Shown: positions 18,021-26,747 of the stretch, piece after piece
How positions within the stretch are numbered: the stretch's first letter is position 1
How the letters are laid out: each line of letters opens with the position of its first letter
DNA from: Streptomyces sp. P3
GTDB lineage: Bacteria > Actinomycetota > Actinomycetes > Streptomycetales > Streptomycetaceae
Direction of reading: 5' to 3'
Assembly: GCA_016893485.2 (NCBI GenBank)
Contig: JAFEKX020000001.1
Location: 682,001 to 746,000, forward strand
DNA length: 64,000 bases
Program-made: the position numbers and the translations under genes
The notes under the pieces: model-generated
The model's input: only the letters and a program-made list of their open reading frames with translations
The model's database searches: none
Told to the model about the DNA's origin: nothing

Positions 18021-19690
18021 GTGAGGGCCTTCTCGTCGGTGGTGGTGGAGGTACCGGTCCCGTCGGTGGGCTCGGCGACCTCGGTGGCTTCGATGTCCAC
18101 GGCGGCATGGGCCTCGTCGGCGGCTCCCTCGACTGAGGGGAGCGTGAAGCAGAAGCGGGTGCCCTCGCCGACGGTGGACTCGATCCAGATCCGGCCGCCG
18201 TGGTGTTCGACGATCTTCTTGCACAGGGCGAGTCCGATGCCGGTGCCGCCGTAGGCGTCGCGGCTGTGCAGCCGCTGGAAGATGACGAAGACCTTGTCGG
18301 CGAACTCCTCGGGGATGCCGATGCCGTTGTCGGCGACGCTCAGGCGCCACATGCCGGGGCTGTCGGGGTCGGGGTCGCAGGTGACGGACACGTGCGGGGC
18401 GCGGTCCGGGTGGCGGAACTTCAGGGCGTTGCCCACGAGGTTCTGCCAGAGCATCGTCAGCAGGGTCGGGTCGCCGACGATGTCGGGCAGGGGCTCGGGC
18501 TGGTCGATCCGTGCGCCCGACTCCTCGACGGCGGCTGCGAGGTTCCGCAGCGCCTTGTCCAGCGTCGAGCCGAGGCCGACCATCTCCCGGGTGTCGTCGA
18601 GGCGTCCGACGCGGGAGAAGGTGAGCAGGTCGTTGATGAGGACCTGCATGCGTTTGGCGCCGTCGACGGCGAAGTCGATGTACTGCAGGCCGCGGTCGTC
18701 GAGCTTGTCCCCGTACCGCTTCTCCAGCAGCTGGCAGAACGACGCGACCTTGCGCAGCGGCTCCTGGAGGTCGTGCGAGGCGACGTAGGCGAACTGCTCC
18801 AACTCGGCGTTGGACCGGCGCAGTTCCACGGCCTGGGCGTCCAGTTCGGCGGCCTGTCGGCTCAGTATCTCCTCCTGGTCGCGGGAGGCGTCGAGTTCGG
18901 CCACGATCCGTCTGCGCATGCCCTCGACGGCTCCGGCCACCGCGGTGAGGTCGGCCGGGCCCTCCCCGGTGATGTGGTGCGCGAAGTCGCCGCCCGCGAC
19001 CTGTTCCGAGGCCTTGCTCAGCGACTCCAGGGGGCGCGTCACCAGGAGGCGTACGAGGACGGCGAGGGCGACGCCGGTCAACAAGAAGGCGACGACCATG
19101 GCGGTGAGGACGGAGTCGCGCACGGTCCGCTGGTGGTCGAGGTGGGCCCGGCCCTGCTTCACGGCTTTCGCGAGGTCGGTGTTCTGCTTGGCCCAGAGGG
19201 TGCGCAGGTGATCGAATTCGTGCTTGCCGCTGTCCACGGTGGCCTGGTCGACCGCGTGCGGCCGGCCGGGCGTGACGGCGCCGGCGAGGGGCTCGGCGTA
19301 GTCCTGCCGCCAGGCGGTCGCGCCGCGCTCCACGGCGTTGAGGTCGGCGAGCAGCTCGGGCCGGTCACCGAGGTGTGCGCGCAGTCGCGCGGCCGCCCGG
19401 GCCTCGTCCTGCTTGCCGGTGGTGTAGGGCGCGAGGAACTGCTTGTCGGCGGCGATCGCGTAGCCGCGGATGCCGGTCTCCTGGTTGACCAGCGCGGCCT
19501 GGAGCCGGTACGCCTCGGTCTGGGAGGGCTGGACCCGCAGCAGCAGGTCGTCGGTGACCCGGGCGGTCTGGCTCAGCAGGCTGGCGCCGATCGCGGTGCC
19601 GATCACCACCAGAAGCACCATCAGCGACAGCGCGAGGAAGAACCACCCCTGCACCGTCAGCCTGCGCCCGAACCCTGTTCCGCCCGTCAT
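18017..19690 (-). CDS. CHASE3-HAMP sensor histidine kinase
   Basis: The 557-residue membrane kinase has TM1 (residues about 12-34, WFFLALSLMVLLVVIG), an extracellular CHASE3 domain (about 38-180) including NQETGIRGYAIAAD, TM2 (AMVVAFLLTGVALAVLV), HAMP, a coiled coil, HisKA with phospho-histidine in VASHDLQEPLRK, and HATPase motifs N-box LWQNLVGNALKF, G1 SVADNGIGIPEE and G2 GGTGIGLALCKK. ATG 19690 follows GGTGAGGG. Its stop overlaps the receiver gene. CHASE3 kinases of this sort commonly sense cell-envelope or osmotic conditions; the signal here is unknown. Confidence 0.92.
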   Translation of the reverse strand: MTGGTGFGRRLTVQGWFFLALSLMVLLVVIGTAIGASLLSQTARVTDDLLLRVQPSQTEAYRLQAALVNQETGIRGYAIAADKQFLAPYTTGKQDEARAAARLRAHLGDRPELLADLNAVERGATAWRQDYAEPLAGAVTPGRPHAVDQATVDSGKHEFDHLRTLWAKQNTDLAKAVKQGRAHLDHQRTVRDSVLTAMVVAFLLTGVALAVLVRLLVTRPLESLSKASEQVAGGDFAHHITGEGPADLTAVAGAVEGMRRRIVAELDASRDQEEILSRQAAELDAQAVELRRSNAELEQFAYVASHDLQEPLRKVASFCQLLEKRYGDKLDDRGLQYIDFAVDGAKRMQVLINDLLTFSRVGRLDDTREMVGLGSTLDKALRNLAAAVEESGARIDQPEPLPDIVGDPTLLTMLWQNLVGNALKFRHPDRAPHVSVTCDPDPDSPGMWRLSVADNGIGIPEEFADKVFVIFQRLHSRDAYGGTGIGLALCKKIVEHHGGRIWIESTVGEGTRFCFTLPSVEGAADEAHAAVDIEATEVAEPTDGTGTSTTTDEKALT

Positions 19691-19775
19691 GTCCCTCACC
19701 GTTCCACTCGTCCCGACTTCCTCTCGTCCCACCTGCTCGGTACCGGCGCAGTGAATCACGTCCGGGGCAGCTGCT

Positions 19776-21001
19776 TCACGTCCAGTGCAGATGCATCACG
19801 GCCACGTCGTCCGCGAGGCCGCCCTGTGCCTCGGCCAGACGCTCGGCGGATTCGATCAGTTCGTCGACGAACCGCTCCGGTGCCAGCGCGGCCCGTTCCC
19901 GCGCGAGGCGCAGCAGTCCGTCCTCCCCAGCCGCTCGGAGCCCCGTCCGACATGGCCCTCGAACAGCCCGTCGGTGAACAGCACCACAGCGGCGTCCTGG
20001 GGCACGGCGAGTTCCTCGACCGGCCAGTCCGCGAGCCCGGGGACCACGCCCAGTGCCGGGCCGCCCGCGACCTCCACCCAGTCCACGGCGCCGCCGTCCC
20101 GCATCAGCAGCCCGTGGTGTCCGGCCCGCACGACGCTGGCCGTACGTTCGCCGGGTGCGGCGGAGAGGCTGATGAGGGTGGCGAAGACCTCGCTCCGGGC
20201 GCGCTCGGCGACCAGGAGTTCCTCCAGCCGGGCCGCCTGCTCGGCGCCCGTGACTCCGCTGAGCACCAGGGTGCGCCAGGCGATCCGCAGGGCCACGCCG
20301 AGGGCGGCCTCGTCGGGTCCGTGCCCTGACACGTCACCGACGACCGCGTGGACGGTGCCGTCGACGCTCTGCACGATGTCGTAGAAGTCGCCGCCGAGCA
20401 GCGCCTGCGCGCGCCCGGGGCGGTAGCGCGTCACCGCTTCGACGCCCTCGCCGCGCAGCAGGGGACGGGGCAGCAGGCCGCGCTCCAGACGGGCGTTCTC
20501 CTGGGCCTGCATGCGGCTGGCCTGGAGCGCGACGGCCGCCCGCTCGGCCTGCTTGCGCTGGATCGCGTAGCGCACCGCGCGGCCGAAGAGTCCCGGCTCG
20601 ACGCGGCCCTTGACGAGGTAGTCCTGGGCGCCGGCGGCGACGGCGGCGAGGCCGGTCTCCTCCTCGGCGAGCCCGGTGAGGACGACGACGGCCGCCCGCT
20701 CGGCGCTCGCCCGCACCCGGGACAGCGCCTCAAGTCCTTGCGCGTCCGGCAGATGCAGGTCGAGCAGCACACAGTCCGGCACGTCGACCGCGAGCACCTC
20801 GGCGGCCTCGGCCATCGACCGCACCCACTGCAGACGTATCTTCAGCGCGCTGTCGGCGACCAGCTCCTCCACCAGGAGCGCGTCACCGGCATCGTCCTCG
20901 ACCAGCAGGACAGCGGGCTGCCAGGCCACCCAGGCTTCCGGGCCGGCCCCTTCGCCACCCACCGACAGCAGGTCGTCGGCCCGCGGCTGTGGCACCACCA
21001 T
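19776..21001 (-). CDS. Receiver-SpoIIE phosphatase fusion (one frameshift)
   Basis: An N-terminal receiver domain (VEDDAGDALL, phospho-Asp in CVLLDLHLP, lysine in YLVKGR; residues 28-150), a linker helix and a SpoIIE/PP2C domain (GGDFYDIV, VVGDVSGHG, LFTDGLFEG). ATG 21001 follows GGAGGGCAGG. One G is missing near 19934 (expected CTGGGGGAG), after which the C-terminus runs to TGA 19776, giving 408 residues. Phosphorylation of the receiver, perhaps by the kinase encoded 85 bp downstream, would control dephosphorylation of a STAS protein. This is the RsbU-like end of a partner-switch pathway. Confidence 0.85.
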
Positions 21002-21275
21002 GGTCCTGCCCTCCCCACCGCACGGTTCCTCGAGACCATAGTTGCCGTCAGACAACAGTCGAGAGCATACCGGTACGCCGGTACGTCCTGTACGCACTCG
21101 GTGCGACCGTCGACGGAACTCCCCAACACGCCCTGGTTTCCGCGTTGTTGAGGGTACGACGGCCACCCGCGCGGGCGCGAGGAACCCCCTTCCTCAGCAC
21201 CCTGTCACGACGCGTGCACGCCCCGCCACACGACGGCCGCGGCGGATCCGGAACCACCGGAGGCGTGACCGGAAC

Positions 21276-21425
21276 GTGAACATTCCAAGGACGCGCCGGG
21301 CCGAAAGCAGGGCCCCCGACATCGAGATCCCGGACACGGGCCAGGCCGGGACGTGGCGGCCCGGGGCTCCGCAGTCCTGGAATCCCAGGCCGGAGCACCC
21401 GGTGCCCGACGAGTCGTCGGGCTGA
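21276..21425 (+). CDS. Small hydrophilic hypothetical protein
   Basis: GTG 21276 with GGAGG 12 bases upstream opens a 49-residue frame to TGA 21425. It is Pro/Arg-rich (NIPRTRRAESRAPDIEIPD) with an acidic end (PVPDESSG). Codon use is high GC3. No family recognised. The 270 bp between it and the phosphatase start at 21001 hold nothing else I can support. Confidence 0.4.
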   Translation: MNIPRTRRAESRAPDIEIPDTGQAGTWRPGAPQSWNPRPEHPVPDESSG

Positions 21426-21548
21426 GGTTCCGGGCGACATGGCCGTGCACTGGGCCGGATGTTGTTTGAACCTGCCTCAGCCCGGTAGTCCGAAGAGGAC
21501 GGCCGACTGCCCAGCCGCTCCCGGGAGGGTTCGGCAGTGAGCCCGCCA

Positions 21549-21584
21549 CCGGCCGCCCCGGGACCAGTCCCGCGGGGCGGCCGG
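21549..21584 (-). terminator. Hairpin after the sigma factor gene
   Basis: A perfect 12-bp inverted repeat (21549-21560 and 21573-21584) has a 12-base loop that can pair further (GGAC with GTCC). It lies 19 bp after the sigma factor stop. Confidence 0.75.
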
Positions 21585-21602
21585 CCTCCCTCCCCGGCGA
21601 GG

Positions 21603-22406
21603 TCAGGCAGCGTCTTGGAGGACACGTTCGCGCACCGTGGCGCAGGACGTGCTGATCAGCCGCGACACGTGCATCTGGGAGACGCCGAGCCGCTCCGCTA
21701 TGCCGCTCTGCGTCATGCCACGGAAGAAACGGAGGTACAGGATGACGCGTTCGCGCTCGGGCAGCCGCCGCAGGGCGGGCTTGACCGCCTCCCGGTCGAC
21801 GACCAGGTCGAACCCGGCGTCGCACTCCCCCAGCAGCCCGGCGAGCGTCATGCCGGCGTCCTCACCACCGGGCGTCTCCGCGTCCAGCGAGAGCGCGGTG
21901 AAGCTGTCCAGCGCCTCCAGACCGGCCTGTACGTCCTCCTCGCTCAGCTGCGCGTACTCGGCGATCTCGGCGACGCTCGGGCGCCGGTCCGAACTCGTGG
22001 CGGACAACTCCCGCAGGGCGATGCGCACCCTGTTGCGGAGTTCCTGGACGCGGCGCGGCACGTGCAGGGCCCACATGTGGTCGCGGAAGTGGCGTTTGAT
22101 CTCACCGGTGATGGTCGGGACGGCGTAGCTCTCGAAGGCGTGGCCGCGCTCGGGGTCGTAGCCGTCGACGGCCTTGACGAGACCGAGTGCGGCGACCTGG
22201 CGGAGGTCCTCGTAGGGCTCGCCCTTTCCGCGATAGCGGCCGGCGATGCGTTCGGACATGGGGAGCCAGACCCGGACGAGTTCGTCGCGCAGGGCGGCTC
22301 GTTCGGCGCCGGCGGGCAGGTGCGAGAGGCGGTCGAAGGCCGCCGCGGTGCGGGGCGCGTCGTTGTGCGGGTGGCGCTTCCTGGTGGCTGTGTCCATGGT
22401 GCTCAC
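21603..22406 (-). CDS. RNA polymerase sigma factor, SigB/SigF/SigG family
   Basis: The 267-residue protein has region 2 (PYEDLRQVAALGLVKAVDGY, FESYAVPTITGEIKRHFRDH), region 3 (RVQELRNRVRIALRELS, with PSVAEIAEYA) and region 4 (LRFFRGMTQSGIAERLGVSQMHVSRL). Group 3 stress/sporulation sigma factors of this type are held by RsbW-like anti-sigma factors. GTG 22406 with GAGGG at a suitable distance is preferred over ATG 22397. It lies inside an island of phosphatases, STAS and kinase-like genes, its probable control circuit. Confidence 0.92.
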   Translation of the reverse strand: MSTMDTATRKRHPHNDAPRTAAAFDRLSHLPAGAERAALRDELVRVWLPMSERIAGRYRGKGEPYEDLRQVAALGLVKAVDGYDPERGHAFESYAVPTITGEIKRHFRDHMWALHVPRRVQELRNRVRIALRELSATSSDRRPSVAEIAEYAQLSEEDVQAGLEALDSFTALSLDAETPGGEDAGMTLAGLLGECDAGFDLVVDREAVKPALRRLPERERVILYLRFFRGMTQSGIAERLGVSQMHVSRLISTSCATVRERVLQDAA

Positions 22407-22602
22407 GACTCCCTCGTGGGGTTGTCGAACGGACGGACCCCATGGGTGGTGAGCACGCGTCGACCAGGCAGAACACACCCGCGATCCGGCGTACACCAGT
22501 TCCCACGGACGTGCCTCCTGTCCGAAGCACTCATAGGGCGCCTTCCCGCGCGGAGCACCTTGAAACACCAGCACGAAGCCGCCGGCTCCCAGCCGCCAAA
22601 TC

Positions 22603-22932
22603 ATGACGAATAGTGAGGAAAAAGGCGGCCGATCGGGCGGACGTGTCGGCCCCACAACCGAGGAGTGGAACGCCCCGGACCCGACCGCCGACGACGACCC
22701 GGCGGTCGCGGGCGGACCCGTGACCCCGGGCCGCACCTCGTTCCCCGCGGGGCCGCGTGAACTGGGCGGCGTGCTGCGCGAGAAGCAGGGGCCGGACAGC
22801 CTGGTCGAGCCCGTGGAAGGCCTGCCGCGGGACGCCCGCTCCACCTCGGCGCGGGAACTCGCGGAAGCCGTGGTGGAGGGTGAGCGGACCGGCGTGCGGC
22901 AGGTAGGTCACGGCGTACGACCGACCCTGTGA
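22603..22932 (+). CDS. Hypothetical protein divergent from the sigma factor
   Basis: 109 residues, acidic and low in hydrophobics, with Gly/Pro/Asp-rich N-terminus and a helical C-terminal third (SARELAEAVVEGERTGVRQV). ATG 22603 opens an intact frame. It is divergent from the sigma factor across about 196 bp, so it may share control. I recognise no family; the composition suggests a small disordered stress protein. Confidence 0.55.
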   Translation: MTNSEEKGGRSGGRVGPTTEEWNAPDPTADDDPAVAGGPVTPGRTSFPAGPRELGGVLREKQGPDSLVEPVEGLPRDARSTSARELAEAVVEGERTGVRQVGHGVRPTL

Positions 22933-22981
22933 GACATGGTGGCCGACGGACCGTCACCGGTTCGTCGGCCACCGGCGTCGG

Positions 22982-23347
22982 TCAACCCTCGCCGTCACTC
23001 GGCGAGTTCGCCGCCGCGGCCGAGTGCTCCCGCCGGTCGTCGCGCCGATCGTCGTGCTGGGCGAGGGCGGACAGCAGCGCCTCGACGGTCATCCCGGCCT
23101 CGGCCGGATGCCGCAGGATGGTCCCGGGCTGGATGCGGTACGCGTTGGTCCGCCCCTCGCGCGTGCGGGTGAGATAGCCGTCCTGGTCGAGATCGGAAAT
23201 GATCTTCTGGACCGCTCTTTCGGTGAGCCTGCACCGCACGGCGACGTCACGGATACGGGTGCGGCGGTCCTCGGCGATAGCGGCGAGCACGCGCGCGTGG
23301 CTGGTGAGGAACGTCCATCCCGTATGCGTCTCGGGTACTCCGTCCAT
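22982..23347 (-). CDS. Winged-helix transcriptional regulator
   Basis: The 121-residue protein has a MarR-like winged helix at residues 14-75: HARVLAAIAEDRRTRIRDVA, then CRLTERAVQKIISDLDQDGYLTRTREGRTNAYRI. The C-terminal tail is charged (HDDRRDDRREHS). ATG 23347 is the likely start because the domain begins about 10 residues later; the frame is open further upstream. It faces the STAS-ANTAR gene across an AT-richer 126-bp gap and may regulate it. Confidence 0.78.
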   Translation of the reverse strand: MDGVPETHTGWTFLTSHARVLAAIAEDRRTRIRDVAVRCRLTERAVQKIISDLDQDGYLTRTREGRTNAYRIQPGTILRHPAEAGMTVEALLSALAQHDDRRDDRREHSAAAANSPSDGEG

Positions 23348-23473
23348 GGCTCGAGCATAGGGCTCAGCTTTCACGTATCGTGAGACACGAAATAGATTTC
23401 GTGTATATCTTGACGCGTCACATGCGCCGGGCAAGACTTGTCCCGGCAGCAAACAGGGCAGACAACAGCGCAG

Positions 23474-24271
23474 ATGCCTCGGAGCGGCAGCCATGGCGGA
23501 ACACGAGCGGTGCATTCCCTCGGGAAGCGGGGTCCGGACGATCTGTGCGGTGACCCCGGTCCCCGCGGCAGATCCCCGTCGGTCTCCCTTCCTCTCCCGG
23601 CCTCCGCCTCCCTGAAGATCGCGACGCGGCCGGCCGGGACCCGGATCGTCGTCGTGGTGTCCGGGGAGATCGACATCGACACGGAACAGACGGTGCAGAC
23701 CGCCCTGCGGCAGGCACTCGCCCGGTCGTCCGACGGCCTGGACCTCGACCTGGCCGGGGTCGGTTTCTGCGACTGCTCCGGGCTCAACGCCCTGCTGCGC
23801 GTCCGCCGGCTGGCCCTGGCGGACGGCAAGACGGTCGCCGTCCGGGCGCTCAGCACGGAAGTCGAGAGGCTGTTCACACTCACCGACACGTCATCGCTGT
23901 TCGACCACGGCCGTCCGCCCGCCGCCGCGGTGACCAACGCCCGGCGCGGGCCTTCCGCGACGACGCACGACCTCATGGAGGAGCACGGGGTGTCCGACGA
24001 GGCCGAGGAGCTGCGCGTCGAAGTCGTGCAGCTCAAGCGCGCGATGCTGACCCGGCCGGTCATCGACCTGGCCCGCGGAGTCCTGATGGCCTCCTTCGGC
24101 CTCAGCCCCGAGGACGCCTGGGACGTCCTGGTCTCCGTCTCCCAGCACACGAACACCAAGCTCCATCAACTGGCCGAGGAACTGGTCGACTCGGTCAACG
24201 GAGCGCCGCTGCCCGACCATCTGCAGCGGCGGATCTCCCAGGCGGTCACGGAGAACTCCCGCCCGGCGTAG
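23474..24271 (+). CDS. STAS-ANTAR fusion protein
   Basis: An N-terminal STAS domain (roughly residues 42-130: IVVVVSGEIDIDTEQTVQTA, GVGFCDCSGLNALL) is fused to a linker with EELRVEVVQLKRAM and an ANTAR domain (VIDLARGVLMASFGLSPEDAWDVLVSVSQH, about 190-245). In the STAS loop, D-C-S keeps the phospho-acceptor serine position. ATG 23474 is tentative: no ribosome site is clear and TTG 23438 is also in frame. The fusion would link the protein partner switch to RNA-level antitermination. The frame is intact. Confidence 0.8.
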   Translation: MPRSGSHGGTRAVHSLGKRGPDDLCGDPGPRGRSPSVSLPLPASASLKIATRPAGTRIVVVVSGEIDIDTEQTVQTALRQALARSSDGLDLDLAGVGFCDCSGLNALLRVRRLALADGKTVAVRALSTEVERLFTLTDTSSLFDHGRPPAAAVTNARRGPSATTHDLMEEHGVSDEAEELRVEVVQLKRAMLTRPVIDLARGVLMASFGLSPEDAWDVLVSVSQHTNTKLHQLAEELVDSVNGAPLPDHLQRRISQAVTENSRPA

Positions 24272-24293
24272 CCCGGCGCGGCGCCGGCGTCGC

Positions 24294-25322
24294 CTACCCG
24301 CCGACGGGCGCCGGTTCCGGAATCGGCGCGATCCGCAGGGCGACCGCGCCCATGGACTCCGCGTCGTCGCTGATCCGTGTCATCTCCTTCCACCACGATC
24401 CACCGTCCTCCATGTACCGAAGCAGCACTCCCTCCCGGATGCCCCAGGGACAGACGGTGACGGTCTTGATGCCGGTGAGCTTCATGGCCGTGTGCCCGAC
24501 CACCGCTCCGGCCAGGCTCTGCGCGGCGCGCGGTGCCGAGACACCGGGGAGCCGGGACCGCTCGGAGGACGCGAGGGCGGCCAGCCGGTCGAGGCCCACG
24601 CGCAGCTCCGAGCGCGCCAACCGCCGTTCCACGAAGGGACCTTGGCGTCCGGGTGCGGCGCCACAGAGCCGGGCCAGCTGCTGGAAGGTGCGGGAGGTCA
24701 CGACGGTGGTCCGGGGCCCTTCCCAGCGGATCCGGGCGGCCACGTCCCGGAGTTGGTGCCGTACCTCGCGGCGCAGGGCTTTCACCGCGTGCCCGGGCGG
24801 CGGGTCCTGGCCGTGGAAGAAGTCCCGGGTCAGGCGGCCAGCGCCGAGCGGCAGGGACGCGACGAAGTCGGGCAACCGGCCCCGGCCGAAGGCGACTTCG
24901 AAGGAGCCGCCGCCGATGTCGAAGAGGGCGAGCGGTCCGGCGCGCCAGCCCATCCAGCGTCTTGCGCCGAGGAACGTCAGCTCTCCCTCGACCTCTCCCG
25001 GGAGGGTGCAGAGCCGTACGCCGGTCTCGGTGCGCACCGCACGGAGAACGTCGAGCCGGTTCGGCGCGCCGCGAACCACCGCCGTGGCGAAGGCGAGTGG
25101 CCCCGCGGCGCCCCAGTTCCGGCCGGTCTCGGCGGCGGCCGACACCGCGTGCACGAGCTGGCGTAGGGAGTCCTCGGGGATCTCCCCGTACGGCTGGCCG
25201 ACGCGCTCGGAGAGCCGTAGCTTCCACTTGGCCGTGTGCACGGGCAGCGGTACACCGTCGCGGAGATCCGCCACCACGAGCCGCACCGTGTTCGACCCCA
25301 CGTCCACCACACTCATTCGCAT
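24294..25322 (-). CDS. Ppx/GppA family exopolyphosphatase
   Basis: 342 residues with the ASKHA phosphate loops of the family: DVGSNTVRLVVADL at residues 7-20 and ALFDIGGGSFEVAFG at about 132-146. The remainder fits the Ppx/GppA two-domain layout, at the typical length of actinobacterial short Ppx proteins. It cleaves terminal phosphate from polyphosphate or pppGpp. ATG 25322 and ATG 25316 are both possible starts; the second puts the phosphate loop closer to the N-terminus. Frame intact. Confidence 0.88.
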   Translation of the reverse strand: MRMSVVDVGSNTVRLVVADLRDGVPLPVHTAKWKLRLSERVGQPYGEIPEDSLRQLVHAVSAAAETGRNWGAAGPLAFATAVVRGAPNRLDVLRAVRTETGVRLCTLPGEVEGELTFLGARRWMGWRAGPLALFDIGGGSFEVAFGRGRLPDFVASLPLGAGRLTRDFFHGQDPPPGHAVKALRREVRHQLRDVAARIRWEGPRTTVVTSRTFQQLARLCGAAPGRQGPFVERRLARSELRVGLDRLAALASSERSRLPGVSAPRAAQSLAGAVVGHTAMKLTGIKTVTVCPWGIREGVLLRYMEDGGSWWKEMTRISDDAESMGAVALRIAPIPEPAPVGG

Positions 25323-25393
25323 GCAGCGGTGAGTACCCCGCGAAAGAGCCGTCAGTCGTCCCGGGATGATCTTCGGCCCGGCAGGTCGGTGGC

Positions 25394-26317
25394 TCAGCCC
25401 CGCAGCTCGTCCAGTCGTCGCGCGGCCGGAGTGAGGGAACGTCCCCGACTCGCCAGTCCTGCCCAGGGGTTGGTGCGGGCCTGGTCCACGGCGTCGGCGA
25501 TGGTCCAGCGGCGGGCGTCGAGGTCAGGGTCGTCGAGTTGGTCCCAGCTGATCGGGACGGCGACCGGGGCTCCGGGTTTCGCGCGGACGGCGTAAGGGGG
25601 CCACGGCGGTCTGCGCGTAGCCGTTGCGCTGGACGTCGAGGTAGAGGCGGTCCCCGCGGTCCTTCTTCCGTGCGGCGGTGGTGAGTTGGCCGGGGTGTGC
25701 CTCGGCGAGGTGGTCGGCGACGTCCTTGGCGAAGGCGCGCACGGCGTCGAAGTCCTGCCGTCCGTCGAGGGGCACGACCAGATGCAGACCGCGCGACCCG
25801 GTGGTCATCGGCGCGGACGGCAGCCGCAGTTCATCGAGCAACTCCCGCAGGAGCAGGGCGGCTTGGCGTACGCCGGGGAAGTCGTCCCCGTCGACGGATC
25901 GAGGTCGAAGACCAGGCGGTCGGGCCGGTGTTCCCTGCCGGCCCGGGACAGCCAGCGGTGCGGGGTGATGCAGGCCTGGTCGGCGAGGTACACGAGGGTG
26001 GCGGTGTCGTCGCACACGAGGTGCGTGACCGTGCCGCCCTCCTTGGCGACCTCGACACGTTTGATCCACTCCGGGTAGTGCTCCGGGACGTTCTTCTGCA
26101 TGAACAGGGGGCCGTCGATCCCGTCCGGGTGCCGCTCCAGCATCAGCGGGCGTCCGCGCAGGTGCAGCACCATGAAGGGGGCGACGGCGCGGTAGTAGGC
26201 GACGAGGTCGCCCTTCGTGTACTCCTTGCCGTTCCCGTCGGCCGGGAACAGCACCTTGTCGGGCCGGTGGACGGTGAGGCTGCGGCGCCCCGCGCGTACG
26301 GTCCGGGTGTCGGCCAT
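25394..26317 (-). CDS. LigD-type NHEJ polymerase/primase domain protein (two indels)
   Basis: The stand-alone archaeo-eukaryotic primase domain of bacterial LigD: TVHRPDKVLFP start, YTKGDLVAYYRAVAPFMVLHLRGRP, the catalytic region VFDLDPS, SRGLHLVVPLDG and the LDVQRNGYAQTAVAPYAVRA end. The Asp pair in FDLDP coordinates metal. G is missing in a run near 25894 and an extra T appears near 25596. Corrected length is 307 residues from ATG 26317 to TGA 25394. It inserts ribo- or deoxynucleotides at double-strand breaks. The matching ligase is not fused; one lies at 1997-2956. Its ATG overlaps the predicted DUF6479 stop. Confidence 0.85.
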
Positions 26318-26642
26318 CAGGAGCCCCGGACCCCGGGTCCCGGCGCGGGCGGTCCTGGGTGTCGCTGCGCCTGCTGCCGGACTGGTGGATCTCGTGCGGC
26401 CGGAGCCGCCGGCCTCCGTCGCCGGTCTGCGGCACCTCGTCGGGCTCCCGCTGCTCCTGCACCTCCCGGACGGCACCGGTCTCCGGCAGCCGGGGCTGCT
26501 CCTCCGGCCGCGGCGGCGCCGGCTCCCGCTCCCGCACCTTGATCCCCAGCCGGACGGCCCACACGAGCAGGGCGACGATGACGAGACCACCGGCCGCGGC
26601 CACCACCAAGCCCATCGCGGCACCGGACACGGCGAGCTCCAT
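26317..26642 (-). CDS. DUF6479 family membrane protein (probable one-base frameshift)
   Basis: A single N-terminal membrane helix (MGLVVAAAGGLVIVALLVWAV) is followed by a basic stop-transfer and the PPRPEEQPRLPETG...REPDEVPQ...LRPHEI pattern of DUF6479, a small Streptomyces family of unknown role. As written the frame runs on through the polymerase gene. A one-base deletion near the 3' end would restore TGA 26319-26317, overlapping the polymerase ATG as TGATG and giving 108 residues, the usual size. ATG 26666 is an alternative start. Confidence 0.6.
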
Positions 26643-26747
26643 GTGTTCTTTCTCGGCGATCATCATGGGGGCCGGGTACCCCCCGCGCGGGTGACCAATC
26701 GGGCCCCGGCCCGCAGTGTCCGGCCCAGGTGTCACGGCCGCGCCCCG

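Noticed and set aside
16446..18254. A 602-codon plus-strand open frame
   Set aside because: It lies opposite the receiver, PAS-ANTAR and MarR genes, whose domains are unmistakable. In DNA this GC-rich the antisense frame of a real gene often lacks stop codons. Its composition is Val/Gly/Asp-rich antisense text.
18200..20329. A 709-codon plus-strand open frame
   Set aside because: It is antisense to the kinase and receiver-phosphatase genes and has no domain, ribosome site or promoter.
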